From assembly GCA_023459795.1 (NCBI GenBank), contig JAEWSP010000029.1, positions 1-32,221 of the forward strand: a stretch of 32,221 nt of DNA, in the 5' to 3' direction. Source of the stretch: Bacillota bacterium (GTDB lineage: Bacteria > Bacillota_I > Bacilli_A > RFN20 > CAG-288). Below are positions 14,941 to 23,181 of this stretch, one piece after another (the first letter of the stretch is position 1; each line of letters begins with the position of its first letter). The position numbers were made by a program, and so were the translations under genes. Below the pieces are notes generated by a model. The model searched no databases. It worked only from the letters and a program-made list of their open reading frames with translations, and was not told where the DNA came from.

Positions 14941-15942
14941 ATGGAAAAACTTTCGCTGATACACCGCTTCCCGTCCTCCCAGGCACTTGCCTTCACCGGA
15001 GAGAGCTTCCTTCTCAAGAGGGAGGATTCCCTTTTCCTCCTGGATTCCCTTACGATGGAGATCCTTGCCGAGACAAAGGATACGAGGTTTGCCAAGAAGA
15101 TTGTTTCCAGCCCTGACCGGAAGAGCTTCGTCCTTCTTTCCGGGCTTCTTCGTCCGGGAGCCGTCCTCTCTTCCCTTCCGACCCTTGATCCCATTAGGAC
15201 TATCCAGCCTAGTCCTGATTTCTTCGCCCAGGATGCCGTCTATTCCCCGGACGGAAGCTACCTTTATATCCTAGGTTCCCTCAACCAGAAAGAGAAACCG
15301 CAGAATCTCCTTGTCACCTACTCCTTCCAGGAGGACAAGGAGAAGTCCTATCCGATTCCATCGGATATCGTACTGGATAGGATCAGGTATTCCAAGGATA
15401 TGGGAGCCTTGGTCCTGTTCTCTCCTTCCGGGAAAGCATTATGCTTCCATAGCGGGAAGATCATCGAAGAAGTAAAGGTGGAACCTTTCCACCGTTTCTT
15501 CTTCATCGAAAAGGGAGAGATCCTTACCGATATCCCTAACGGCTTCCAGCTCTTCTCCCATTCCGGGAAGAAGATCAAGAAGTTCCCCTTCCTCATCCAG
15601 ACTCCTCTTACTGCGGAAGAAGCCAAGCTCTACCATAAGGAGATCGAATCCGAAAAGGAAAGGAAGAGCTTCTCCGGAGAGACCCTTCCTCCGCTGAGCA
15701 GCGAATTCTACATGGATATGACCCTGTCCCGGGAGAAAGACCTTCTCTTCTACCTTACTTCCTGCCCGTTCGAGAAGGGGTTCGAACTGTATACCCTGTC
15801 CCTCAAGGACTTCTCCCTGGTCTCTGCCCAGAAAGGAAAGGGAAAGCCTGTTTCCTTGTCCTACCGGGATCCCTTCCTGGTCGTAGGCACCAGCCAGGAG
15901 CTGCTCCTTTACCGGGTAAAGGAACAGAATCCGAAAGAATAG
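14941..15942 (+). CDS. Hypothetical protein with propeller-like repeats
   Basis: This 333-residue protein has no signal peptide or membrane segment. The repeating pattern of short beta stretches with SPD motifs (SSPDRKSFVLLSG near residue 59, YSPDGSYLYILG near 101, then LFSPSGKALCFHSGK) resembles WD40/beta-propeller proteins, but I do not recognise a named family. ATG 14941 is preferred over an upstream in-frame ATG at 14863 because the latter lies inside malQ; its Shine-Dalgarno (AAAAGAGA) is weak. It follows malQ closely and is closed by a strong terminator, so the two form a transcription unit. The role is unknown. Confidence 0.72.
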   Translation: MEKLSLIHRFPSSQALAFTGESFLLKREDSLFLLDSLTMEILAETKDTRFAKKIVSSPDRKSFVLLSGLLRPGAVLSSLPTLDPIRTIQPSPDFFAQDAVYSPDGSYLYILGSLNQKEKPQNLLVTYSFQEDKEKSYPIPSDIVLDRIRYSKDMGALVLFSPSGKALCFHSGKIIEEVKVEPFHRFFFIEKGEILTDIPNGFQLFSHSGKKIKKFPFLIQTPLTAEEAKLYHKEIESEKERKSFSGETLPPLSSEFYMDMTLSREKDLLFYLTSCPFEKGFELYTLSLKDFSLVSAQKGKGKPVSLSYRDPFLVVGTSQELLLYRVKEQNPKE

Positions 15943-15948
15943 AAGAAC

Positions 15949-15972
15949 AAAGCCGGCAGACGCCGGCTTTTG
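15949..15972. terminator. Intrinsic terminator after the malQ unit
   Basis: AGCCGGC and GCCGGCT form a GC-rich stem around a 4-base loop, flanked by A residues on the left and TTTTG on the right. It may act in both directions, and lies 8 bases after the stop of the propeller-like gene. Confidence 0.88.
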
Positions 15973-16056
15973 TGATGGTTCCTGCTCCAACAAGGGAGAA
16001 GAGACGGCCGGTCCGCTTTGCCTCCTGCAGGCGTGGAGGGAAAGGAAAACAAGGGG

Positions 16057-16090
16057 AACAAAAAACAGGACCTTGCGGTCCTGCTTCTTT
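16057..16090 (-). terminator. Terminator of the rpsD/tRNA-His unit
   Basis: CAGGACC and GGTCCTG pair around TTGC (16066-16083). On the minus strand the stem is followed by TTTTTTGTT, directly downstream of tRNA-His. The plus-strand side is followed by CTTCTTTT, so it may be bidirectional. Confidence 0.8.
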
Positions 16091-16094
16091 TCAA

Positions 16095-16171
16095 TGGGGC
16101 GGATAGAGGGGATCGAACCCTCGCATGGACGGTTCACAGCCGTTTGTGTTAACCTCTTCACCATATCCGCC
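16095..16171 (-). tRNA. tRNA-His (anticodon GTG)
   Basis: Read on the minus strand, it folds into a full cloverleaf. The acceptor arm GCGGATA/TATCCGC carries the extra 5' G (G-1) opposite C73, the identity hallmark of tRNA-His. The D arm is GTG...CAC, the anticodon loop is CTGTGAA with GTG at the centre, the T arm is GAGGG-TTCGATC-CCCTC, and CCA is encoded. The top pair of the anticodon stem (A27-C43) is mismatched. It follows rpsD by about 50 bases. Confidence 0.95.
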
Positions 16172-16223
16172 ATTTAAGGGGGCTTGTTTGCAAACCCCCG
16201 GTTTTTCTTATCGGAACCGGATT

Positions 16224-16835
16224 CTACAGCTTACGGTTGTAGAATTCGATGACCTGCGACTCATCGACATCAGCCGGAAGTTCGGCACGCTCCGGATAAC
16301 GGACGTACTTTCCTTCGACCTTGTTGAAGTCGACAGCGACGAATCCGAGGATGGAAGGCTTCTTGGCGATGTTCTCGGTGATGATCTTCAGGGACTTCGA
16401 AGCATCCTTGAAGGAGATGACATCATTGATGCTGCAGATGTAGGACGGGATGTCGACCTTCTTGCCGTTGACAATGACATGTCCGTGGCAGACGAGCTGA
16501 CGGGCCTGACGGCGGGTAGCAGCAAAGCCCATACGGTAGACAAGGTTGTCGAGACGGGATTCGAGAAGCTGAAGAAGCTTGAGACCGGTAGCGACGTGCT
16601 TGTCGGCCTTAGCAATCGTGAAGAAACGACGGAACTGACGCTCGGAGACTCCGTAAGAGAAACGAAGCTTCTGCTTTTCGGTCATCTGGAGACCGTATTC
16701 AGTCTTCTTCTTCTGACGGGCCTGGCCATGCTGTCCAGGAATCGACTGACGACGCTGAAGTTCCTGACCATTGCCAAGGATCGAATAGCCTAAACGTCTG
16801 GAAACTCTCCAGACCGGACCAGTGTAACGAGACAT
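16224..16835 (-). CDS. rpsD: 30S ribosomal protein S4
   Basis: This 203-residue primary 16S rRNA-binding protein is needed for early 30S assembly. The N terminus reads MSRYTGPVWRVSRRLG, and the IPGQHGQ motif follows near residue 32. The S4 RNA-binding domain spans about 92-155 (RLDNLVYRMGFAATRRQARQ, then HVIVNGKKVDIPS). The N-terminal zinc cysteines are absent, so this is the zinc-free paralogue type. AAGGAGAA lies 8 bases upstream of ATG. It stands alone rather than in the alpha operon, as in Bacillus, and its leader suggests autoregulation. Confidence 0.98.
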   Translation of the reverse strand: MSRYTGPVWRVSRRLGYSILGNGQELQRRQSIPGQHGQARQKKKTEYGLQMTEKQKLRFSYGVSERQFRRFFTIAKADKHVATGLKLLQLLESRLDNLVYRMGFAATRRQARQLVCHGHVIVNGKKVDIPSYICSINDVISFKDASKSLKIITENIAKKPSILGFVAVDFNKVEGKYVRYPERAELPADVDESQVIEFYNRKL

Positions 16836-16984
16836 TACTGTGTTCTCCTTTCATTATGCTGGACTACTGCATAAGTAAGGCGCAAAGTTCATTTATCCCG
16901 GATGAGTGTCCTTCACCGCTTGTAGCTCGGTTACTTTTACAGACATCATCGGACGGATAACTATCTTGCGTGCTACAACATGCA
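16836..16984 (-). ncRNA. Structured rpsD leader (candidate S4-binding pseudoknot)
   Basis: About 150 untranslated bases lie between the rpsD promoter and start. On the RNA strand a perfect 7-bp stem UUGUAGC/GCUACAA (16978-16972 with 16926-16920) closes a loop of about 45 bases. Within that loop, UUAUCC (16960-16955) and GAUGA (16950-16946) are complementary to GGAUAA (16898-16893) and UCAUC (16905-16901) downstream of the stem, forming an H-type pseudoknot. B. subtilis rpsD is known to be autogenously regulated by S4 through its leader, so this is the likely counterpart. Pairing is by eye. Confidence 0.7.
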
Positions 16985-16990
16985 TTGGGT

Positions 16991-17019
16991 AATATACCAA
17001 AACAAACGGTAGGAATCAA
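16991..17019 (-). promoter_or_regulatory. Promoter of rpsD
   Basis: On the minus strand, -35 TTGATT (17019-17014) and -10 TATATT (16996-16991) are separated by exactly 17 bases. Transcription would start near 16984, just before the pseudoknotted leader. Confidence 0.75.
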
Positions 17020-17119
17020 GAAGTATTTTTGCTTCCGGAATACGGCCACGGTCAACTATTATAAAGGGGAAGGAGACAAAAGGATAGACGTTTTCGAGCT
17101 TTTTTACTTCCCCTCATCT

Positions 17120-17128
17120 TGCTATAAT
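17120..17128 (+). promoter_or_regulatory. Extended -10 promoter of leuS
   Basis: TGCTATAAT is an extended -10 element (TGn plus consensus TATAAT at 17123-17128) with no clear -35. The start near 17135 leaves only about 23 bases of leader, so there is no room for a leucine T-box. Confidence 0.65.
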
Positions 17129-17157
17129 AGGTAGTACTTTCAGGAGAACTCAAAAAC

Positions 17158-19569
17158 ATGGCCTTTGATTTCAAGAATGTCGAACCGAAATGGGAGAAGG
17201 TTTGGGAAGAGGAAAAGACTTATAGAACGGACGTCTGGGATTTCTCCAAGCCGAAATTCTATATTCTGGATATGTTCCCGTATCCGTCGGGAGTTGGACT
17301 CCACGTCGGACATGTGGAAGGATATACGGCTACGGATGCTCTTTCCCGTATGAAGAGAGCCCAGGGCTTCAATGTCCTCCATCCGATCGGATATGATGCC
17401 TTCGGCCTTCCGGCCGAACAGTTTGCCATCAAGAACAACAAGAATCCGGCTATCTACACGGAGCAGAATATCGCCAACTTCTGCAAGCAGCTGAAGAGGC
17501 TTGGCTTTTCCTATGACTGGGACAGGCAGATCGAAACCTGCGATCCTTCCTATTACAAGTGGACCCAGTGGATATTCCTCAAGATGTTCGAGAAGGGCTT
17601 AGCCTATGAAGACTACCGCCTCGTCAACTGGTGCCCGGCTCTGGGAACCGTTCTTGCCAACGAGGAGATCGTTGACGGGAAGAGCGAAAGAGGCGGATAT
17701 CCGGTCGAAAGAAAGCCGATGAAGCAGTGGGTGCTGAAGATCACAGCCTACGGCGACAAGCTTCTGGAAGGCCTCAAGCAGATCGACTGGCCGGCTTCCA
17801 CTCTCCGCATGCAGAAGAACTGGATCGGAAAGAGCACCGGAACGATCGTCGACTTCGACGTCGTCCATAGCGAAGAGAAGATCTCTGTCTTTACGACAAG
17901 AGCGGATACGCTCTTCGGATGCACGTACATCGTCCTTGCCCCGGAGAACCCGCTGGTGAAGAAGCTTACCAGCAAGGAACACGAGGGCGAAGTCGGGGAA
18001 TACCTGAAGAAGATCGCTGCCAAGTCGGATCTCGAAAGAACCGACGGAAGCAAGGAGAAGACCGGCGTCTTCATCGGCGCCACGGCTATCAACCCGATCA
18101 ACGGAAAGGAACTCCCGGTCTTTATCGGAGACTATGTCCTTGCCACCTATGCGACCGGTGCCGTCATGGCCGTTCCGACCCACGACGAGCGGGATTATGA
18201 ATTCGCCAAGAAGCACGACCTTCCGATGATCCAGGTTATCGAAGGCGATACGAGCAGGACTGCCTACACCGGTGACGGAAGGCATATGAATTCCGCCTTT
18301 GCCGACGGCATGAATATCGCCGATGCCAAGAAGGCTATCACGGATAAGCTCGTGGAGCTGAAGAAGGGACATTACCAGGTCACCTACAAGCTTCGAGACT
18401 GGCTCTTCTCGAGACAGCGTTTCTGGGGCGAACCGATTCCTGTCATCCATACGGAAGACGGAAAGACCGTGGCTGTCCCTTACAAGGATCTGCCGGTGAC
18501 TCTTCCCGAGATGGCAGACTACAAGCCTAGCGGAGACGGAAAGCCACCGCTCAGCAAGGAGACGGACTGGGTCAATGTCACCCTGGACGGAGTCAAGGGC
18601 GAGAGAGAGACCAACACCATGCCGCAGTGGGCAGGCTCGAGCTGGTATTATGCCCGCTATATCGATCCGCACAACGACAAGGAGCTTGGCGACAAGAAAC
18701 TTCTCGACCACTGGCTTCCGGTCGATGTCTATGTCGGCGGTGCGGAACATGCCGTCCTCCATCTTCTTTATGCCCGCTTCTGGCATAAGTTCCTGCACGA
18801 TATCGGAGTCTTCAAGTGCGAAGAACCTTTCCAGAAGCTCTACCACCAGGGCCTGATCCTTGGTCCGGACGGACAGAAGATGAGCAAATCCTTGGGGAAT
18901 ACGGTTTCCCCGGATGATGTCATCCGCCAGTACGGCGCCGATGCCCTGCGTCTCTATGAGATGTTCAAGGGACCGGTCGATCAGTCCCTTCCGTGGTCTC
19001 CGGACGGACCGAGAGGCGCCAAGAAGTTCCTGGACAAGATGTTCCGGCTTTATTCCGACAGCCATTTCACGGCTCTCTGGAGCGAAGAGGACAATCCGGA
19101 ACTCGACTATATCTTCCATGCCACCGTCAAGAAGTGCACGGAAGACTATGAAGTCCTCCACTACAACACGGCTATCTCCCAGATCATGGTCTGCGTCTCT
19201 GCCTTCGAGAAGGCTACTAGCCTTCCTAAGTCCAAGCTTCTGGGGCTTGCGCAGCTGATTGCTCCTATCTGCCCGCACTTCGGACAGGAATGCTATACGC
19301 TCCTGGGATATAAGGGCCTCATCGATTTTGTCGCCTGGCCGAAGTTCGAGACCGGCAAGGTGGACAGCCGTCCTGTCACCTATGCCGTCCAGGTCAACGG
19401 AAAGCTGAAGGGGACTCTGGAAGCGAAGAAGGATGCTTCCGACAGCGAGATCGAAGACCTGAAGAAGAAGGCGCTTGCCATCGACAAGGTCCAGGAAGCA
19501 ATGGCCGGGAAGAGCTTAGTCAAGATCATCGTCGTCAAAAACAAGATTGTTTCTATCGTCGTTAGATAG
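17158..19569 (+). CDS. leuS: Leucyl-tRNA synthetase
   Basis: This class I synthetase charges tRNA-Leu. At 803 residues it is typical for bacterial LeuRS. The HIGH-type motif is HVGH (49-52) within PYPSGVGLHVGHVEGYT, the CP1 editing domain spans about 220-400 (MAVPTHDERDYEFA), the WAGSSWYYARY region lies near 498, and KMSKS is at 574-578. An anticodon-binding domain and a C-terminal domain follow. AGGAG lies about 12 bases upstream of ATG. It is divergent from rpsD and leads a plus-strand run with the lipoprotein and tex genes. Confidence 0.98.
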   Translation: MAFDFKNVEPKWEKVWEEEKTYRTDVWDFSKPKFYILDMFPYPSGVGLHVGHVEGYTATDALSRMKRAQGFNVLHPIGYDAFGLPAEQFAIKNNKNPAIYTEQNIANFCKQLKRLGFSYDWDRQIETCDPSYYKWTQWIFLKMFEKGLAYEDYRLVNWCPALGTVLANEEIVDGKSERGGYPVERKPMKQWVLKITAYGDKLLEGLKQIDWPASTLRMQKNWIGKSTGTIVDFDVVHSEEKISVFTTRADTLFGCTYIVLAPENPLVKKLTSKEHEGEVGEYLKKIAAKSDLERTDGSKEKTGVFIGATAINPINGKELPVFIGDYVLATYATGAVMAVPTHDERDYEFAKKHDLPMIQVIEGDTSRTAYTGDGRHMNSAFADGMNIADAKKAITDKLVELKKGHYQVTYKLRDWLFSRQRFWGEPIPVIHTEDGKTVAVPYKDLPVTLPEMADYKPSGDGKPPLSKETDWVNVTLDGVKGERETNTMPQWAGSSWYYARYIDPHNDKELGDKKLLDHWLPVDVYVGGAEHAVLHLLYARFWHKFLHDIGVFKCEEPFQKLYHQGLILGPDGQKMSKSLGNTVSPDDVIRQYGADALRLYEMFKGPVDQSLPWSPDGPRGAKKFLDKMFRLYSDSHFTALWSEEDNPELDYIFHATVKKCTEDYEVLHYNTAISQIMVCVSAFEKATSLPKSKLLGLAQLIAPICPHFGQECYTLLGYKGLIDFVAWPKFETGKVDSRPVTYAVQVNGKLKGTLEAKKDASDSEIEDLKKKALAIDKVQEAMAGKSLVKIIVVKNKIVSIVVR

Positions 19570-19589
19570 CTGGAACAGGAGGAAAAAGG

Positions 19590-20060
19590 ATGAAAAAAAG
19601 AATCTGGCCTTTGCTCTTTTCCACCCTCTTCCTCTTTTCCTGCACCCATGCTTCCGCTTCCTCCAAGCAGGATGAAGCCGAAATCAGCCGGGATGTGGCT
19701 TCTTTGTCTTCCCTTGTTCCTTCCGGTACCCTCCCGGACGACTTCTCCGCTTCCCTTATATACGAATACGATTCCTCCGCTTCCCTTTACCGGTATTCCT
19801 TCACTCTTTCCAAGAGCCGGAAGGATTTCCCTAAAATAAAGGTAATCCTCCATGCTCCTTCTACCGTCACCTACTTCCCGGAAGGATACACGAGCGATCT
19901 TACCCTGGTAAAAGAAGACGGACAGGCAGATCCGGATAAAGGCCTTGTCCGTTCCTTGTACCTTTATTTCTCCCTTCCCAGGAAGAACGGCGTCGAATGC
20001 TATATCCGAAGCGGGGAGGAGGTGTTCTTTTTCACCCTCTCCCCGCTTCTTGCCGACTAG
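19590..20060 (+). CDS. Putative lipoprotein
   Basis: This 156-residue protein has a lipoprotein signal: MKKR, a hydrophobic core, and the lipobox LFSC with Cys 18 as the lipidation site. It should be anchored outside the membrane. The mature part is small and beta-rich (SLYRYSFTLSKSRKD, then KIKVILHAPS) with no recognised domain. AGGAGG lies 10 bases upstream of ATG. It is 20 bases after leuS and about 27 before tex, so the three are probably co-transcribed. Function unknown. Confidence 0.8.
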   Translation: MKKRIWPLLFSTLFLFSCTHASASSKQDEAEISRDVASLSSLVPSGTLPDDFSASLIYEYDSSASLYRYSFTLSKSRKDFPKIKVILHAPSTVTYFPEGYTSDLTLVKEDGQADPDKGLVRSLYLYFSLPRKNGVECYIRSGEEVFFFTLSPLLAD

Positions 20061-20086
20061 AACTACGCAACAAAGAGGTTTTTCAT

Positions 20087-22228
20087 ATGGATATCATTGC
20101 CCAGATCAGCTCGGAGCTTTCTCTCCGCTACGAAGATGTGAAGAAGGTCATTTCTCTTCTCGGGGAGGGGAACACGGTTCCATTCCTCGCCCGTTACCGC
20201 AAGGAAGAGACAGGAGGGATGAGCGACGAGAACCTGAGGAACCTTTCCGAAAGGCTCGAATACCTGAACGGACTCGAGGAGAGGAAGAAGACTGTTTTCG
20301 CTAGCCTTGACGAGCAGAAGGTAGAGGACAAGGAGCTTCGCAAGAAGATCGAGGATGCCCTTACTTTGAGCGAAGTGGAAGACTACTACCGCCCGTATAA
20401 GCCAAAGCGGGTAACGAGGGCTTCCAAAGCCAAGAAGGCAGGGCTTGGTCCGCTTGCCACCTATATCCTTACGGACAAGACCGGAAAGCTATTGGAGGAA
20501 GCCAAGAAGTACGTCTCCAAGGAATCCGGGTTCGATACCCCGGAGAAGGCCGTTAGCGGCGCCATGGATATCCTTGCCGAAGCCATTGCCGATAAGCCGC
20601 TCTACCGTACCTTCCTCAAGGATATGGCCCGGAAGAAGGGAGTCCTGGAGACCGAGAAGGTCGAAAAGTGTGAAGATGCCACCTACGACAACTATGCCAA
20701 GTATTCGAGGACCCTCTCTTCTCTGAAGGGGTACAACATCCTGGCGATCAACAGGGGCGTCAGCAAGAAGGCGCTGACCAGGAAGCTAATCCTCGATGAC
20801 GAGGTCTTCCTTGCCTTCGTCGGAGCCAAGGAAATCCCTGCTTCCACCTGCTACCACAAGGAACTTTCGGCAATGGTCCTGGATTCCTATACCCGTCTTA
20901 TCCGTCCTTCCGTCGAGAACGATATCTATTCCGAGCTTTTCGACAAGGCCAGCGAAGAGTCCATCACGGAGTTCAAGGTCTCCCTGAAGGCGACACTGCT
21001 GGAATCCCCGCTCAAGGACAGACGGATCCTCGGGTTTGACCCCGGCTTTACAAACGGGTGCAAACTTGCCTTTATTGATGAGAATGGCAAGGTCCTGGAT
21101 ACTTATGTCCTGCCGAATCCTTTCTTCGGCTCCAGGAACAATTCCAAAGCTACTCTTCTTTCTCTTCTGACTAAGAACAAGACCAAGACGATCGCCCTCG
21201 GGAACGGAACAGCCTCCCGGGACAGCGAGAAGCTCATCAAGGAGCTGAGGGAGGAGAATCCCAGCCTTTCCGATTTGGAATACGTCATCGTCAGCGAAAG
21301 CGGGGCCAGCATCTGGAGCGCCACAGCCGATGCCCAGAAGGAATTCCCCCAGTTCAGCCCGAACCTCAGGAGCGCCGTATCCCTGGCCAGGCGCCTGGAA
21401 GATCCGCTGGCGGAGATGGTGAAGATCCCGCCGGAATCGATCGGCGTCGGCCAGTACCAGTACGACATCGATTCCAAGAAGCTCAAGACGGCCCTGGACG
21501 GCGTTGTCGAAGACTGCGTGAACTATGTCGGCGTGAACGTCAATACCGCCAGCGCCGTGCTTCTTTCCCATATCTCCGGCATCTCCTCCAAGCTTGCCTT
21601 AAGCATTGTCGAGACCAGGGAGAAGAACGGGCCGTTTGCTAACCGCCAGGCTCTGAAGAAGGTGCCGGGACTTGGTCCCAAGGCCTTCCTCAATGCGGCC
21701 GGATTCCTCCGGGTACCGAATAGCAGGGAACCTTTGGATGATTCCGCCGTCCATCCGGAATCCTATCCGATCGCCAAGGCTATCCTCAAGTCCCTCCCCG
21801 AAGGCAAGGAAGAGCGGGAAGAAGCTCTCCGCCTTATGACCAAGGAGCAGATCGAGGAAAAGAGCAAGGAACTGGATGTCGGCGAATACACCCTTACGGA
21901 TATCCTCCACGAACTAGTCAAGCCGACCCGGGATCCCAGAGACGTCAAGAAAGTCGCCCACCTCAACGAGAGCGTAACGGATATCAAGGACCTGAAGGAG
22001 GGAATGATCCTCCAGGGTACGATCCGGAATGTCGCCGGATTCGGCTTCTTCGTCGATCTCGGGATCGAGATCAACGGACTGGTCCATATCTCGGAGATGG
22101 CAGACCACTATGTTTCAGATCCCCATACCGTAGGTAAGCCGGGGGACATCGTCAACGTCAAGGTAATCGGCGTCGACCTCAAGAGGGGACGGATTTCCCT
22201 TTCCATGAAAGGGGTCAAGCAGAATTAG
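20087..22228 (+). CDS. tex: Tex-family RNA-binding transcriptional accessory protein
   Basis: This 713-residue Tex (Spt6-like core) protein is conserved across bacteria and linked to transcription and nucleic-acid transactions. Domains in order are a Tex N-terminal helical domain (about 1-190, TVPFLARYRKEETGGM near 30-45), a YqgF/RNase H-like domain starting at RRILGFDPGFTNGC (about 310), helix-hairpin-helix repeats (KVPGLGPKAFLNAAGFLRV, about 525), and a C-terminal S1 domain (about 640-710, GTIRNVAGFGFFVDLG). ATG 20087 follows AAAGAGG and gives the usual MDIIAQISSEL start; an earlier in-frame ATG at 19997 lies inside the lipoprotein gene. Confidence 0.95.
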   Translation: MDIIAQISSELSLRYEDVKKVISLLGEGNTVPFLARYRKEETGGMSDENLRNLSERLEYLNGLEERKKTVFASLDEQKVEDKELRKKIEDALTLSEVEDYYRPYKPKRVTRASKAKKAGLGPLATYILTDKTGKLLEEAKKYVSKESGFDTPEKAVSGAMDILAEAIADKPLYRTFLKDMARKKGVLETEKVEKCEDATYDNYAKYSRTLSSLKGYNILAINRGVSKKALTRKLILDDEVFLAFVGAKEIPASTCYHKELSAMVLDSYTRLIRPSVENDIYSELFDKASEESITEFKVSLKATLLESPLKDRRILGFDPGFTNGCKLAFIDENGKVLDTYVLPNPFFGSRNNSKATLLSLLTKNKTKTIALGNGTASRDSEKLIKELREENPSLSDLEYVIVSESGASIWSATADAQKEFPQFSPNLRSAVSLARRLEDPLAEMVKIPPESIGVGQYQYDIDSKKLKTALDGVVEDCVNYVGVNVNTASAVLLSHISGISSKLALSIVETREKNGPFANRQALKKVPGLGPKAFLNAAGFLRVPNSREPLDDSAVHPESYPIAKAILKSLPEGKEEREEALRLMTKEQIEEKSKELDVGEYTLTDILHELVKPTRDPRDVKKVAHLNESVTDIKDLKEGMILQGTIRNVAGFGFFVDLGIEINGLVHISEMADHYVSDPHTVGKPGDIVNVKVIGVDLKRGRISLSMKGVKQN

Positions 22229-22236
22229 GCCCGATA

Positions 22237-22245
22237 TGCTAAAAT
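22237..22245 (+). promoter_or_regulatory. Possible extended -10 promoter before the asp23-nusB-recN run
   Basis: TGCTAAAAT is an extended -10 (TGn plus TAAAAT) with no evident -35. It lies in the 58-base gap after tex, the largest gap before the asp23-like gene, and would give a leader of about 35 bases. Confidence 0.4.
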
Positions 22246-22286
22246 ATAAGGCAGAGTGATGAAAATACGGAAGGGAGATATTCCAT

Positions 22287-22637
22287 ATGGATTATTATTT
22301 CGTTGAAAACGAAGACACGGGGAAGATGGGCATTTCCGCCTATGCTTTCCAGCAGATCGCCGATGCCTGCGAAGCTTCTCTCCTGGAAGGGGAGATGAAG
22401 GACTGCTTTGCCCTGACCGACGGCCACAGGACCCTGAAGAACAGCGTCCAGATCGACCAGAAGAAGAATGCCGTCAAAGTACGCCTTCCGATCTTCGCCT
22501 TCAAGAACAGCGATATGAAGAAGTCGACTGCCTTCCTGCAGGAATCCGTCTACCAGGCTCTCTATTCCGCTACCGAGGTCAGCCGCCTTACTGTCGACGT
22601 GGAGATTTCCGGCGTCCTCGAACAGAAAGCCGCATGA
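22287..22637 (+). CDS. Asp23/Gls24-family protein (YqhY-like)
   Basis: This 116-residue protein has the Asp23 pattern: an ISAYAFQQIADACEASL helix, a central strand pair (KNAVKVRLPIFAFKN), and a C-terminal helix plus strand ending VSRLTVDVEISGV. Asp23 proteins in Bacillota are linked to cell-envelope stress and, for YqhY next to nusB in Bacillus, to acetyl-CoA carboxylase control. The nearby nusB suggests the YqhY branch, although no acc genes are in the window. AGGGAGAT precedes ATG. It overlaps the next gene by 4 bases (ATGA). Confidence 0.8.
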   Translation: MDYYFVENEDTGKMGISAYAFQQIADACEASLLEGEMKDCFALTDGHRTLKNSVQIDQKKNAVKVRLPIFAFKNSDMKKSTAFLQESVYQALYSATEVSRLTVDVEISGVLEQKAA

Positions 22638-23173
22638 AAAAGGATTCCTCCTATTCCAGCCTCCGGAAGTCTTTTTCCGTGCTGGCAGGGTCTCCTATCT
22701 GGATCAGCATCGTCTCCTTCATCGGGGTCATCTTCCTCCAGCAGAACCTGAAGGTGGATACTGCTTCTTCGGCAGTGCTGGGAACAGGTGCCTTCCCCTT
22801 CCTCTTCGGAACAAGCCAGCTCACCTTGGTCCTTTCCGCCAAGACCCTTAACCTATCCTTCATCAAGGGAATGTCCTCCGTTCTTTCTATCGCTATCGGG
22901 CTTCTCCTTGTATTCTTCTCCTACTTTGCGGCGAAAGGCAGGAAAGGGTTCCTGGAAGGATGCCTTGTCGTCTACGGACTCGATACCGCCTTGTCTGTTG
23001 CCGCCCTTATAATCGGCGGAATCGGAAACACCCCTATCGATCCTGGGATTGCCTCCTATATCGTCTCTCCCCTCCTCCATCTTATCGGACTCGGGCTAAT
23101 CCTCTACGGGGTGATACTTAGGAAGAAGCTAGAAGCCGAGGAAGGAACGGAAGAAGTCTCGACAAGGAAATAA
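22634..23173 (+). CDS. Multi-pass membrane protein of unknown function
   Basis: This 179-residue protein has about five predicted membrane segments (about 21-37, 47-66, 75-98, 106-130, 138-163) and a charged C-terminal tail. I recognise no family. Its ATGA overlap with the Asp23-family gene suggests the two act together; some Asp23 proteins are held at the membrane by a partner (AmaP in Staphylococcus), and this could be an unrelated equivalent (inference). Confidence 0.72.
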   Translation: MKKDSSYSSLRKSFSVLAGSPIWISIVSFIGVIFLQQNLKVDTASSAVLGTGAFPFLFGTSQLTLVLSAKTLNLSFIKGMSSVLSIAIGLLLVFFSYFAAKGRKGFLEGCLVVYGLDTALSVAALIIGGIGNTPIDPGIASYIVSPLLHLIGLGLILYGVILRKKLEAEEGTEEVSTRK

Positions 23174-23181
23174 AAACAACC

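Noticed and set aside
16095..16171. tRNA-His as the attachment site of the island
   Set aside because: The island boundary is about 4.6 kb away, no repeat of the tRNA 3' end was seen near 11.4 kb or 130, and only core-like genes lie between.
17051..17063. TTGACC and TATAAT on the minus strand as a second rpsD promoter
   Set aside because: The TATAAT lies upstream of the TTGACC rather than 17 bases downstream, and neither has a suitable partner; the 17019-16991 pair is much better.
17101..17157. T-box leader for leuS
   Set aside because: The predicted leader is only about 23 bases, and no specifier loop or T-box sequence is present.
17599..19278. Long open frame (559 codons) antisense to leuS
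   Set aside because: It is a shadow of a GC-rich gene with strong codon bias: low-complexity charged composition, no recognisable domain, no ribosome-binding site, and it lies entirely within the clear leuS frame.
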